From: an uncultured Roseobacter sp.
Lineage (GTDB): Bacteria > Pseudomonadota > Alphaproteobacteria > Rhodobacterales > Rhodobacteraceae
DNA length: 64,000 nt
Assembly: GCF_947488185.1 (NCBI RefSeq)
Contig: NZ_CANKYM010000003.1
Coordinates: 124,001-188,000, forward strand
Reading direction: 5' to 3'
How positions within the stretch are numbered: position 1 is the stretch's first letter; each line of letters opens with the position of its first letter. Shown one piece after another: positions 18,268 to 27,500 of the stretch. The notes beneath the pieces are model-generated. The model had not been told where the DNA came from, did not search any database, and saw only the letters and a program-made list of their open reading frames with translations. A program made the position numbers and the translations under genes.

Positions 18268-19533
18268 ATGACAACACTTCTTGGCTGTATTGCTGATGAT
18301 TTCACCGGTGCGACCGATCTTGCCGGTCTGCTGGCACGCAGCGGCGTCCGGGTCTCCCTGCGCATTGGAGTGCCATCCGAGCCGCCATCGGAAACCGCTG
18401 CTTTCGAGGTGATTGCGCTCAAGTGTCGAACCGCACCGGTTGCGGAGGCGGTGGCGGACTGCCGCGCAGCGTTTGCGTGGTTGAAGAACGCTGGCGCGCA
18501 GCGGTTTTTCTGGAAGTATTGCTCCACCTTCGACAGCACGGAGGAGGGCAATATCGGCCCGGTTGCCGAGGCCCTAATGGCTGATCTCGGGGTGCAACAG
18601 ACAATCTATTGTCCCGCTTTTCCCGAGAATGGACGCTCCATATTCATGGGCAACCTCTTTGTCGGGCAGCAGCCTTTGGCTGAAAGTCCGATGAAGGACC
18701 ACCCGCTGACCCCGATGAAGGATAGCAACCTGATGCGTCTGCTGGCGCCGCAGGTTACCGGGACAACCGGTCTTGTGGACCGGCTGACCGTGGCGCGGGG
18801 GGCGGCGGACATTGGTGTGGCACTGGCCCGGTTGGCGGATGATGGGGTCGCGCATGTGGTCGTCGATGCGGTGGCCGATGCCGATCTGCAGGAGATCGCA
18901 ACAGCCTGTCGGGATATGCCACTGCTGACCGGCGGCAGTGCGCTCGCGATGCCTCTGCCGTCACTCTATGCGCAGGATGGCAAACTGGAGGTTGACGGCG
19001 CCAAGGCTGAACCACCGCTGATCGAACCCGGGGCAATTGTCCTGTCGGGCAGCTGTTCGGCAATGACGCGCGCGCAAGTGGCGTCCTATGCCAAGGACGC
19101 GCCGAGTTACCGGCTCGATCCTCTTGTTCTGGCCCGCGACGGGGCCGGGGCGGCACTTGACTGGTTGGCGACACAATCTCCGGACGCCGCTCCGATCATC
19201 TATGCCACAGCAAAGCCGGAAGACGTGCGCGCCGCGCAGGCGGAGTTGGGCACCGCACAGGCCGGGGAGGTGGTCGAGGCTGCCCTGGCCAAATTCGCCA
19301 TCGCAGCGCGGGATCGCGGGACGCGCCGTTTTGTCGTGGCCGGGGGAGAGACATCCGGCGCGGTGACACAGGCGCTTGGCGTCAGCCGTCTCGATATTGG
19401 TGCCGAAATCGCACCCGGCGTGCCCTGGACATTCTGCGAGAGCGGCGGACATCAGATCGCGCTCGCCCTGAAGTCCGGCAATTTCGGGACTGAAGACTTT
19501 TTCGGCACCGCGCTGGCAAAACTGGAGAACTGA
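18268..19533 (+). CDS. otnK: 3-oxo-tetronate kinase (four-carbon acid sugar kinase, DUF1537)
   Basis: The kinase phosphorylates 3-oxo-tetronate at O4. I use the ATG at 18268 (MTTLLGCIADDFTGATDLAGLLAR; 421 residues) rather than an earlier in-frame ATG inside the previous gene. The N-terminal domain shows GCIADDFTGATDLAG and the YKYCSTFDSTEEGNIGP-like region (here WKYCSTFDSTEEGNIG), and the C-terminal nucleotide domain shows FVVAGGETSGAV. The position between ltnD and otnC fits the tetronate catabolic operon. Confidence 0.93.
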   Translation: MTTLLGCIADDFTGATDLAGLLARSGVRVSLRIGVPSEPPSETAAFEVIALKCRTAPVAEAVADCRAAFAWLKNAGAQRFFWKYCSTFDSTEEGNIGPVAEALMADLGVQQTIYCPAFPENGRSIFMGNLFVGQQPLAESPMKDHPLTPMKDSNLMRLLAPQVTGTTGLVDRLTVARGAADIGVALARLADDGVAHVVVDAVADADLQEIATACRDMPLLTGGSALAMPLPSLYAQDGKLEVDGAKAEPPLIEPGAIVLSGSCSAMTRAQVASYAKDAPSYRLDPLVLARDGAGAALDWLATQSPDAAPIIYATAKPEDVRAAQAELGTAQAGEVVEAALAKFAIAARDRGTRRFVVAGGETSGAVTQALGVSRLDIGAEIAPGVPWTFCESGGHQIALALKSGNFGTEDFFGTALAKLEN

Positions 19534-19536
19534 AAC

Positions 19537-20184
19537 GTGACGGACAGAAGACTGCGTGAACAGATGTGCCTGCTGGCCAAATCGCTTTTTGACCGAGGAC
19601 TTACCGGCGGTAGTACCGGCAACATCTCGGCACGGACAGAGGATGGCGGGCTGCTGGTCAGCCCCACCGGCACCAGTTTTGGTCGCCTCGATCCGGCGCG
19701 GCTCAGCCATTTCGACCCGCAGGGCAATCTGGTCTCCGGTGACGCGCCGACAAAGGAGATGCCTCTGCATGCCGCGTTCTACGACACGCGCAGCACCGCG
19801 GGGGCTGTTGTGCACCTGCATTCGTGCCATTCGGTGGCGTGGTCGATGATGCCCGAAGTGGACCCGGATAACTTTCTACCCCCCCTGACACCCTATGCGA
19901 TCATGAAACTGGGCAAGGTCAAGCTGCTGCCATTTTTCCGTCCCGGCGATCCGGCGATGGGCGCGGCGGTGCGCGGTCTGGCGGGCAAAAGAACCGCAGT
20001 GATGCTGGCCAACCACGGGCCGGTGGTCGCGGGCAAGGACGTGGAGGCGGCCTGCAATGCCATTGAAGAGTTGGAAGACACCGCGCGCCTTGCCATGCTG
20101 ATGCGCGGGTATGACGCCAATATGTTGAGCCCCGCACAGGTCACGGATCTGGTCACGCATTTCGATGTGGAGTGGGACACGTGA
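19537..20184 (+). CDS. otnC: 3-oxo-tetronate 4-phosphate decarboxylase (class II aldolase/adducin family)
   Basis: This 215-residue zinc enzyme converts 3-oxo-tetronate 4-phosphate to dihydroxyacetone phosphate and CO2. It begins with GTG three bases after the kinase stop. Class II aldolase features are GGSTGNISAR near the N-terminus, VVHLHSCHSV with two zinc-ligand histidines, and the third ligand in MLANHGPVVAG. The gene order supports the specific assignment over L-fuculose phosphate aldolase. Confidence 0.92.
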   Translation: MTDRRLREQMCLLAKSLFDRGLTGGSTGNISARTEDGGLLVSPTGTSFGRLDPARLSHFDPQGNLVSGDAPTKEMPLHAAFYDTRSTAGAVVHLHSCHSVAWSMMPEVDPDNFLPPLTPYAIMKLGKVKLLPFFRPGDPAMGAAVRGLAGKRTAVMLANHGPVVAGKDVEAACNAIEELEDTARLAMLMRGYDANMLSPAQVTDLVTHFDVEWDT

Positions 20185-20948
20185 CCCGGTTTTCCGCCAA
20201 CCTGGGGTTTCTGTGGAACGACAGGCCCCTGCCGGACGCCATTCGCGCCGCGAAATCCGCCGGTTTTGATGCGGTGGAGTGCCATTGGCCCTATGACATA
20301 CCGGCCGCCGAGGTTGCTGCGGCCCTGTCGGAAACGGGTCTGAGCATGTTGGGGCTCAACACCCGACGGGGGGATGTCGCTACGGGCGAAAACGGTCTAT
20401 CGGCGTTGGTCGGGCGCGAGAACGAGGCCCGCGAGGCGATTGATGAGGCGCTGGACTACGCGCAGCAGACAGGTACGGGCAAGGTGCATGTAATGGCCGG
20501 ATTTGCGCAGGGAGAGGCGGCCCATGCCTGTTTCATCTCAGCCCTGCGCTATGCCTGCGACAAGGCCGCGCCTTTGGGCATCAGCATTTTGATTGAACCG
20601 TTAAACCATTATGATGCGCCGGGGTATTTTCTGAGCACTACCACGCAGGCGCAGCAGATCATTGCGGAGGTGGAGCGGCCAAATCTGAACCTGATGTTCG
20701 ACTGCTACCACGTGCAGCTGATGGAGGGCGATCTGAGCCACCGGCTGGAAAAGCTGATGCCGCTGATTGGTCACATCCAGTTTGCCAGCGTGCCCGACCG
20801 GGGGCCGCCCGACAGCGGCGAGATCAACTATGCTCATATCTTTGACGTGGTGGCCCGGCTGGGATTCGACGCCCCGCTGGGGGCCGAATATAAATCCACA
20901 CAGAAAACGGACGAGACATTGGGATGGATGACTAAACTTCGCGCGTAG
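20181..20948 (+). CDS. otnI: 2-oxo-tetronate isomerase (hydroxypyruvate isomerase family)
   Basis: This TIM-barrel enzyme interconverts 2-oxo- and 3-oxo-tetronate. I place the start at the GTG at 20181, which overlaps the otnC stop; an in-frame GTG at 20172 is also possible. The roughly 255-residue product contains the family signatures SANLGFLWNDRPL, FDAVECHWPYD, ILIEPLNHYDAPGYFL and FDCYHVQLMEGDL. With the three genes before it, it completes a route from L-threonate to dihydroxyacetone phosphate. Confidence 0.92.
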   Translation: MTRFSANLGFLWNDRPLPDAIRAAKSAGFDAVECHWPYDIPAAEVAAALSETGLSMLGLNTRRGDVATGENGLSALVGRENEAREAIDEALDYAQQTGTGKVHVMAGFAQGEAAHACFISALRYACDKAAPLGISILIEPLNHYDAPGYFLSTTTQAQQIIAEVERPNLNLMFDCYHVQLMEGDLSHRLEKLMPLIGHIQFASVPDRGPPDSGEINYAHIFDVVARLGFDAPLGAEYKSTQKTDETLGWMTKLRA

Positions 20949-20955
20949 TCACCGC

Positions 20956-21861
20956 CTACAGTCCGAACCGTCCGGCGTGTTGTTCGAACACCTCCGTGAA
21001 ACGATCAATCGCAAGCGGTAGCTTTTGGTAAGGCGGATAGAAAGCTGTTAGCCAGATCTCAGGCGCGCGCCAATCCTCCAGCACCGTTTGAAGTGTGCCA
21101 GCTGCAAGCATGTCGGCCACGATAAACCGGGGCAGCAGAACGATCCCTCCGCCCGCCGCAACCATCTGCGCGAGCAAATCACCATTGTTGCAGGCAAACG
21201 CGGGTGTGAGCCGCACAGGGCGCATCGTCTCCTCCGCATTGTGCGCCAGATGCCAGGTGTCGCCCTCGGATTGATTGGTGTAGCTCAGGCAGCGGTGGTT
21301 TGGCAGATCGGCAGGCGTTGTTAGCGGGGGCGCCTGCTCAAGATAGCCTGGTGCTGCCACCAGGCAGCGGGGCACCGGGCAGATTTTACGCCAGATCGTT
21401 GATTTATCTGCGGGCGCTGCGGAAATCCGCAATGCCATATCGTAGCCATCCTTGATGATGTCCACAAAGCTGTCGGTCAGGTTGATCCTGAGGTCGATAC
21501 CCGGGTGCAATTCCGCAAATTCGGTCAGGGGGGCCTGCAGAAAGCGGGTGCCGAAGGACAAGGGGCAGCTGACCTGCAATGTGCCGCTCAATGCCTTCTG
21601 CTGGGCGCGCGCACTGTCATCGGCAGCCGTGAGGGCAGAGATCAGGGGGTGCACTTTCTCAAAGTAAACGGCGCCTGCCTGGGTAAGCGATACTTTCCGC
21701 GTGGTGCGGACGAAGAGCTGGACACCAAGGGTCTGTTCAAGATCGGCAATATGGCGGGTGACAGCGGACGACGAGCTGCCTTGCGCGCGCGCCGCAGCGG
21801 TAAAGCTGCCTGCGCTTGCCACCTCCATAAAGGTCTTGATCCGTTCCAGGTGCCCGGTCAT
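20956..21861 (-). CDS. LysR-family transcriptional regulator
   Basis: The 301-residue protein has an N-terminal winged helix (MEVASAGSFTAAARAQGSSSSAVTRHIADLEQTLG) ending in the LFVRTTRKVSLTQAG stretch, followed by a periplasmic-binding-like effector domain. It is convergent with the threonate operon and divergent from the dioxygenase gene at 21992, with an inverted repeat at 21867-21889 in the shared promoter. The likely target is therefore the dioxygenase gene and itself, as is common for LysR proteins. Confidence 0.93.
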   Translation of the reverse strand: MTGHLERIKTFMEVASAGSFTAAARAQGSSSSAVTRHIADLEQTLGVQLFVRTTRKVSLTQAGAVYFEKVHPLISALTAADDSARAQQKALSGTLQVSCPLSFGTRFLQAPLTEFAELHPGIDLRINLTDSFVDIIKDGYDMALRISAAPADKSTIWRKICPVPRCLVAAPGYLEQAPPLTTPADLPNHRCLSYTNQSEGDTWHLAHNAEETMRPVRLTPAFACNNGDLLAQMVAAGGGIVLLPRFIVADMLAAGTLQTVLEDWRAPEIWLTAFYPPYQKLPLAIDRFTEVFEQHAGRFGL

Positions 21862-21866
21862 TTACT

Positions 21867-21889
21867 ATTATCCCATTTCTCGGGATAAT
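21867..21889. promoter_or_regulatory. Likely LysR operator (inverted repeat)
   Basis: ATTATCCC at 21867-21874 and GGGATAAT at 21882-21889 form a perfect 8-bp inverted repeat with a 7-bp spacer. It starts six bases upstream of the lysR start and about 100 bases upstream of the dioxygenase start. A T-N11-A core inside a longer dyad next to the lysR gene is the normal arrangement for autoregulation and activation of the divergent gene. Confidence 0.65.
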
Positions 21890-21991
21890 TATTTCCACAA
21901 TAAAACCCTTATCGCAACAGTGAGGCGGAACTATCTTTTGTTGCAACCGGCGCCCCTTGCGGGAGCCCATACCGTTGCAAAGGAACATGCC

Positions 21992-22924
21992 ATGCTTACT
22001 CAGATCAAAGGCCTGCATCACATGACGTCGCTCGCCAAGGATGCGGTCGAGAACAACAGCTTTTTCACGCAGGTCCTCGGCCTGCGGCGGGTCAAGAAAA
22101 CGGTGAACTTCGACGCGCCGGATGTCTACCACCTCTACTACGGGGACGAGGTCGGCACGCCCGGGTCGGTGATGACGTATTTTCCCTTCCCCAACATGGT
22201 GAAAGGCAACCGGGGCACGGGCGAGATCGGGGAGACGGTGTTTTCCGTACCCACAGGATCGCTGCCGTTTTGGCAGGAACGCCTTGCTGCGCAGAATGTG
22301 CAGGGTCTGGCACGCGAAGATCACTTTGGCGAAGCGCGTCTGCGCTTTAATAACCTCGATGGTGAAGGCTTTGCCCTGGCGGAGGTCGCTGATGACACGC
22401 GACCGGCATGGACCGGCAATGGCGTGAGCGCGGATCACGCCATTCGTGGCTTTCACTCAGCCGGGATGCGCCTGCGCGATGATGGCCAGATGGCCGAACT
22501 TCTGACCTTCATGGGCTATCAGAAGGTCGACAGGCAGGGAAATGTCACGCGCTACGCCGTCTCGGGTGGTACCGGCGCCAATACCATTGATCTGGTCAAT
22601 CTGCCGGAGGTTGCACCCGCGCGTGAAGGGGCGGGTTCCGTGCACCACATCGCTTTCGCTGTAGATGACCGGGCGGCCCAGCTTAAGGTGCGCAAGGCAC
22701 TGCTCGACACCGGCTATGCCGTCACCCCGGTGATTGATCGCGATTACTTCTGGGCGATTTACTTTCGTACGCCCGGTGGCGTTCTTTTCGAGGTCGCCAC
22801 CAGTGAGCCCGGGTTCGATCGCGACGAGGATGCCGCCCATCTGGGAGAAGCCCTGAAGCTGCCCACCCAGCACGAGCATTTGCGCGAGGCGCTGGAAAAG
22901 AAGCTAAAGCCGATCCCGGCCTGA
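21992..22924 (+). CDS. VOC-family ring-cleaving dioxygenase (hydroquinone/catechol type)
   Basis: The start at 21992 follows AAAGGAA and gives 310 residues made of two vicinal-oxygen-chelate modules. Module one starts IKGLHHMTSLAKD, module two AIRGFHSAGMRL, and the late segments GSVHHIAFAVDD and PGGVLFEVATSEPGF carry probable metal ligands (His, His, Glu). The layout resembles MhqO/LinE-type hydroquinone dioxygenases, which are induced by quinones. A longer in-frame start inside the lysR promoter is rejected because it adds residues unlike the family. The substrate is unproven. Confidence 0.83.
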   Translation: MLTQIKGLHHMTSLAKDAVENNSFFTQVLGLRRVKKTVNFDAPDVYHLYYGDEVGTPGSVMTYFPFPNMVKGNRGTGEIGETVFSVPTGSLPFWQERLAAQNVQGLAREDHFGEARLRFNNLDGEGFALAEVADDTRPAWTGNGVSADHAIRGFHSAGMRLRDDGQMAELLTFMGYQKVDRQGNVTRYAVSGGTGANTIDLVNLPEVAPAREGAGSVHHIAFAVDDRAAQLKVRKALLDTGYAVTPVIDRDYFWAIYFRTPGGVLFEVATSEPGFDRDEDAAHLGEALKLPTQHEHLREALEKKLKPIPA

Positions 22925-23119
22925 TCCCGACCACCGGGAGGCCGCCGCAGCCTGTCCGGTTGCGGCGGTTCCTTACGCGCAAGGACGTGGAAATGCCGCC
23001 TTCCGCCGGAATGTGGTTGCAAGCCAAGCCGCTGCGCGAAACAGTTGCCCCTAGGATTCGATAACAGATTGTGCGTTTTCCGCCTTGGGCGTGATGCGCC
23101 CAGGTTGCATGGGGGTTTT

Positions 23120-23824
23120 ATGAAAAAAATCTATGATACGGCGTCCTCGGCGCTGGATGGGGTGTTGCAGGACGGCATGTTGATTGCCGCCGGTGGCTTC
23201 GGGCTCTGTGGTATCCCCGAGTTGCTTTTGGAGGCGATCAAGGACGCAGGCACCAAGGATCTGACCTTTGCCTCCAACAACGCCGGTGTGGATGATTTTG
23301 GCATCGGCATCTTGCTGCAGACCCGGCAGGTCAAGAAGATGATCAGCTCTTACGTCGGCGAAAATGCCGAATTCATGCGCCAGTACTTGTCCGGCGAACT
23401 GGAGCTGGAGTTCAACCCGCAAGGCACGCTGGCCGAACGCATGCGTGCAGGCGGCTGCGGCATTCCGGGGTTCTACACCAAAACCGGTGTCGGAACGGTG
23501 ATCGCCGAGGGCAAGGAGCACAAGGATTTCGACGGGGAGACCTACATCCTGGAACGCGGCATTTTCGCGGATCTGTCCATCGTGAAAGCCTGGAAAGCGG
23601 ATGAGACAGGCAATCTGGTCTTCCGCAAGACAGCGCGCAACTTCAACCCACCGGCGGCGATGTGCGGCAAGGTCTGCGTGGCTGAAGTGGAAGAGATCGT
23701 ACCACTGGGCTCGCTCGACCCCGACAGCATCCACTTGCCGGGCATCTACGTGCATCGCCTCATCCAGGGCACCCATGAAAAACGTATCGAACAGCGCACC
23801 GTGCGCAAGAAGGAGACCGCTTAA
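23120..23824 (+). CDS. scoA: 3-oxoacid CoA-transferase subunit A
   Basis: This alpha subunit of a class I CoA-transferase exchanges CoA between succinyl-CoA or acetyl-CoA and a 3-oxoacid such as acetoacetate. The ATG at 23120 gives 234 residues starting [15 protein letters not shown]. The glycine-rich CoA-site motif [12 protein letters not shown] is near residue 30 and [16 protein letters not shown] in the middle. The next gene is its partner; stop and start overlap as TAATG. Confidence 0.95.
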   Translation: MKKIYDTASSALDGVLQDGMLIAAGGFGLCGIPELLLEAIKDAGTKDLTFASNNAGVDDFGIGILLQTRQVKKMISSYVGENAEFMRQYLSGELELEFNPQGTLAERMRAGGCGIPGFYTKTGVGTVIAEGKEHKDFDGETYILERGIFADLSIVKAWKADETGNLVFRKTARNFNPPAAMCGKVCVAEVEEIVPLGSLDPDSIHLPGIYVHRLIQGTHEKRIEQRTVRKKETA

Positions 23825-24447
23825 TGCCGTGGGATCGCAATCAGATGGCCGCACGGGCGGCGGAAGAGCTCGAAGATGGCATGTATGTCAATCTCGGTAT
23901 TGGTATTCCGACGCTGGTGGCCAATTACGTAGGCGACAAGGATATTACCCTGCAGTCGGAAAACGGCATGCTGGGCATGGGGCCCTTCCCGTTTGAGGGC
24001 GAGGAAGATGCCGATCTGATCAACGCGGGCAAGCAGACGATCACCGAGTTGCGCCGCACGTCGTATTTCGACAGTGCACAAAGCTTCGGCATGATCCGCG
24101 GTGGCAAGATCGCGGCGGCCATTCTCGGCGCCATGGAGGTGGCTGAGAATGGTGACCTCGCGAACTGGATGATCCCGGGCAAGCTGGTCAAGGGCATGGG
24201 CGGCGCGATGGATCTGGTCGCGGGCGTGGGCCGGGTGATCGTGGTCATGGATCACACCAACAAGCACGGCGACAGCAAGCTTCTGAAGGAATGTACGCTG
24301 CCCCTGACAGGTCAGGGCGTGGTTGACCGGATCATCACCAACCTTGGCGTGCTGGACGTGGTGGAGGGTGGTTTAAAGATTGTCGAGACAGCCGAGGGCG
24401 TGACCGAAGCGGAGCTGCACGACGCAACAGAAGCCACAATTGTCTGA
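23824..24447 (+). CDS. scoB: 3-oxoacid CoA-transferase subunit B
   Basis: This beta subunit (207 residues) carries the active-site glutamate in the motif LQSENGMLGMGPFP, which forms the glutamyl-CoA thioester. The N-terminal YVNLGIGIPTLVANY and the later GAMDLVAGVGRVIV and HGDSKLLKECTLPLTG are family signatures. With subunit A it probably activates acetoacetate or another short 3-oxoacid. Confidence 0.96.
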   Translation: MPWDRNQMAARAAEELEDGMYVNLGIGIPTLVANYVGDKDITLQSENGMLGMGPFPFEGEEDADLINAGKQTITELRRTSYFDSAQSFGMIRGGKIAAAILGAMEVAENGDLANWMIPGKLVKGMGGAMDLVAGVGRVIVVMDHTNKHGDSKLLKECTLPLTGQGVVDRIITNLGVLDVVEGGLKIVETAEGVTEAELHDATEATIV

Positions 24448-24483
24448 ACACGATGTTGAGCTGCAGAAACTGTTGACGCCTAA

Positions 24484-24518
24484 ACAGCAGCCGGGTTTGA
24501 TGGGTGACACGCTGCTGT
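24484..24518 (+). terminator. Hairpin after scoB, weak terminator candidate
   Basis: ACAGCAGC at 24484-24491 and GCTGCTGT at 24511-24518 are perfect inverted repeats with a 19-base loop, about 37 bases after the scoB stop. No T-run follows, so it could instead be a transcript-end stabiliser or chance. Confidence 0.3.
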
Positions 24519-24555
24519 GCCACAAGTCAAAGCGCAACTGGGCCCTCAGCGATGA

Positions 24556-27500
24556 TTGCTGGGGGTTTGGTTTTTGCGGTGGTTGTTTCTGGTCTTGATA
24601 TTCTGGCCCTGCCTTGCGCTGGGCCAATCCCTTGTGGAGATCGAACAACAACTGGCCGGGCTGGGTTATGGCGTCGGCACTTTGGATGGAATTGCCGACG
24701 CGAATACGCAAAACGCCGTGGTCGATTTTCAGTACAGCTTTGGCTTTGATGCGACCGGGCAACTGACACAGGAACAGGTCACGTTTCTGGCGCGGACCTA
24801 CCAGATCGCGCAGGTGCCTACGCCCCTCGTTGTTGAAGAACCGCGACAGCAGACCGCAACACCAGAGCAGATGTTTCTTGGCTGGGGATTTCCCAAGCCG
24901 CGGCGCATGCTCTATGCGAGTGGACCGCACTATCTAGCGGAGCGTTTGAGGTTGAACTCGAACGCGAATAACCGACGGCTCTCCACCTCGATCACCAAAC
25001 CATTGATGGACGCCAATACCCAACGTCAAAAGCTCTTTCTGGAACAGGCGGAGGCGCTGGTACACAATTCCGGCAACGGCCTGTCGCGGGCTCTCATGCT
25101 GCTGTCCACATGGGAAGACGCCCCGGAAATCTACGGCGAGATCGAGGCGGCCATGCGGTTTGTCCTGAATACGGCCCAGGCATCGCCAGATGAGCCTGCT
25201 TATGTGGCGTTTCTGGCGCAGTCGATGCGGCGGCGATTGGGCAACGGGTTTGCCTGCGAAGAGCCAGCGGGTGCCGCGATGTTCGGAGGTGTGACCGCTG
25301 CGGTGGCAGAGCTGGCTGCAGTCTCCACTGCAGATGTTTTTGTGCGCGGGCGTATCCTGGAGACGACAATAAAATGCGTAGCACCTGAGAACCGTGAGGC
25401 GCTGATGCATCAAAGGTTGATGCTTGCGGCCCAAGTGTCCGAGGCGGCACAGGCCCGGGTGATGCGCGATCTGGCACGCGAAACCTATGCGCAGGGCAAA
25501 AACGAGAAAGCGTCTCGATACTATGCGCAACTCCATGACTGGACACTGACGCCCGCTGCGCAGGCTGATGACGAGCAGAGTTTTGGCCCGGTGTTGGAAA
25601 GCAGCGATACCATTGCCATGCATGCGGTCGGGCTGATGGCCCGCGCCCGTGCTCGCGCCGTGGCCGCGATGGAAAACATCGAAAGAACACCAGTTGTTAC
25701 CGTCCATGCATCGCGAGCCGAGAAAGGCTGGTATGTCTACAATCTCTATAGAACATCCCAGATGTTCATGGAAATGGATCAGGTCGATCTGATCCGTCGC
25801 CTCAGCAGCTTTCTCAACAGTCAGGCGTTTGCGCCAAACCGGGGGTTCTTTCTTTTTGATGACGAGGCCAACGCATGGGAAGGGGCCTTGATCGGGCTGC
25901 GCGAACTCAGGCGGACCGAAGAGCATCGCAAAGTCTTTGATCTCGGTGCCAAGGTGATACCGTCGGTCCTTGCTGATCAAAGCTATGCCGACGCGCTCGA
26001 GATCAGCTTGATGCAGGCCGAGGCAGCGGTCATCATCGGGGCCTTTGAGGATGCAGAGCCGACGCTGGTGCGGGCAGTGTCACTCGCGCAAACACTTAAG
26101 CTCTTGCCGCAAGTAAAAACCCGCATAGCCGCCGTTCGGGAGGCGCTGAACCTGTCGCGCCTTACCCTTATGGGCCCGGGCCCGCTGCTGGTGGGCAAGT
26201 TGGAGGGGCACTACGGAACCGGTTGCGAAGGCGCGCCATTTTCTGATCAAGACAGGTTCCTCTCCTTCCCGCTCATTGATTACCGGGCCCTCGGCGATGA
26301 CCCCGCCGTCGCCAAAGCGCTTGTTGACGAAGGGATGATGGCGCGCATGATCTCCTGCAATCCTGACTATAATGTCTTTGGTATGGAGTTGACCGCAACC
26401 TGCGCGGTGGCGGCGCTTTCCGGGCGCAAGGATGTTGTTGACTACATCCTGCGTGCCCAGCCCGCAGTATATGACGATGGCTTGGGGACCTGGACATCTT
26501 GCGCCATGGGGCTGATACACGCCGGGCGCTTCGAGTGGTTTAAACCGCCCCTTGATACGGTGGAGGCAGACCACCGGGCGGATAATCTGCGCTTTCTCAT
26601 GATGAGCCCGCATGAACGCCGGCAGGCCGCCGCAGCCGCGCCGCAATCGGATGATTATGTCGGTTACTGGGAGGTGGACTGGCGGCGTCTGGAAGCGGAA
26701 GTTCCAACGGATTTGCGCAGGAAAAGGTTACAGGATTTCTACACTTCATTTGGTGGGTCCTTCGGCAATATTGGGCCACAAGAAACGGACTATGCGGGGG
26801 CCCTAAGTCAGGCGATTGCCTTTGAACGGCTTGGCTTTCTCAATCTTGCAGAGGCATATTATCACGCCTCTTTTCCTGGCGAAATGTTTGATTTTGAAAG
26901 GGAAACGGAGGTGGAACTGGCGCGTGACCTGTTGCGACCGAATGCAATCGAGCACCGTATCACATTGGCCGGCCTCTACCGCAAGCAAGGCCGCCCAGAC
27001 CGGGCCTATCAAGCAGTAGGTCCGCTGGCAGAACTTGCCGTGACACGGCTTGGCACCGATGCGGACCCGTTGCCCGGGACCGTTGAGCAATGGGCGCAGC
27101 GACTGGAGCCGTTGTTCACCCTTTACCTTGAACTTCAGTTCGAAGGGTTACGTGAAGGGCCCAATTATCCAGCACTTTTTGCCATCCAACAGTATCTTCA
27201 ACTGGCAGGCTCCACTGCTTCGCTCTCCGTGCTGGAGCAGCGTCTGAATTCTGCCGCCCCAGAGGCGGCGCGTCAGTATCAGGACACACTGCGGGCGCTG
27301 CGGTCCGCGCTGAATGCGCCAGAGCAGAACGAGCAGCGCATCATTGAGTTGAACCAGCGTCTGCAGGCAATTTCGACCCGCTTGCCAGATGCGGATGCAG
27401 CGCGGCGCAGCCACCAGATCGGAGTGACACGCGGCCTTCGAGAGGTTGTACAGGCAATGCGCGCCTCGGACGGGGCCATGATTGTGGCGACCCAACTGAG

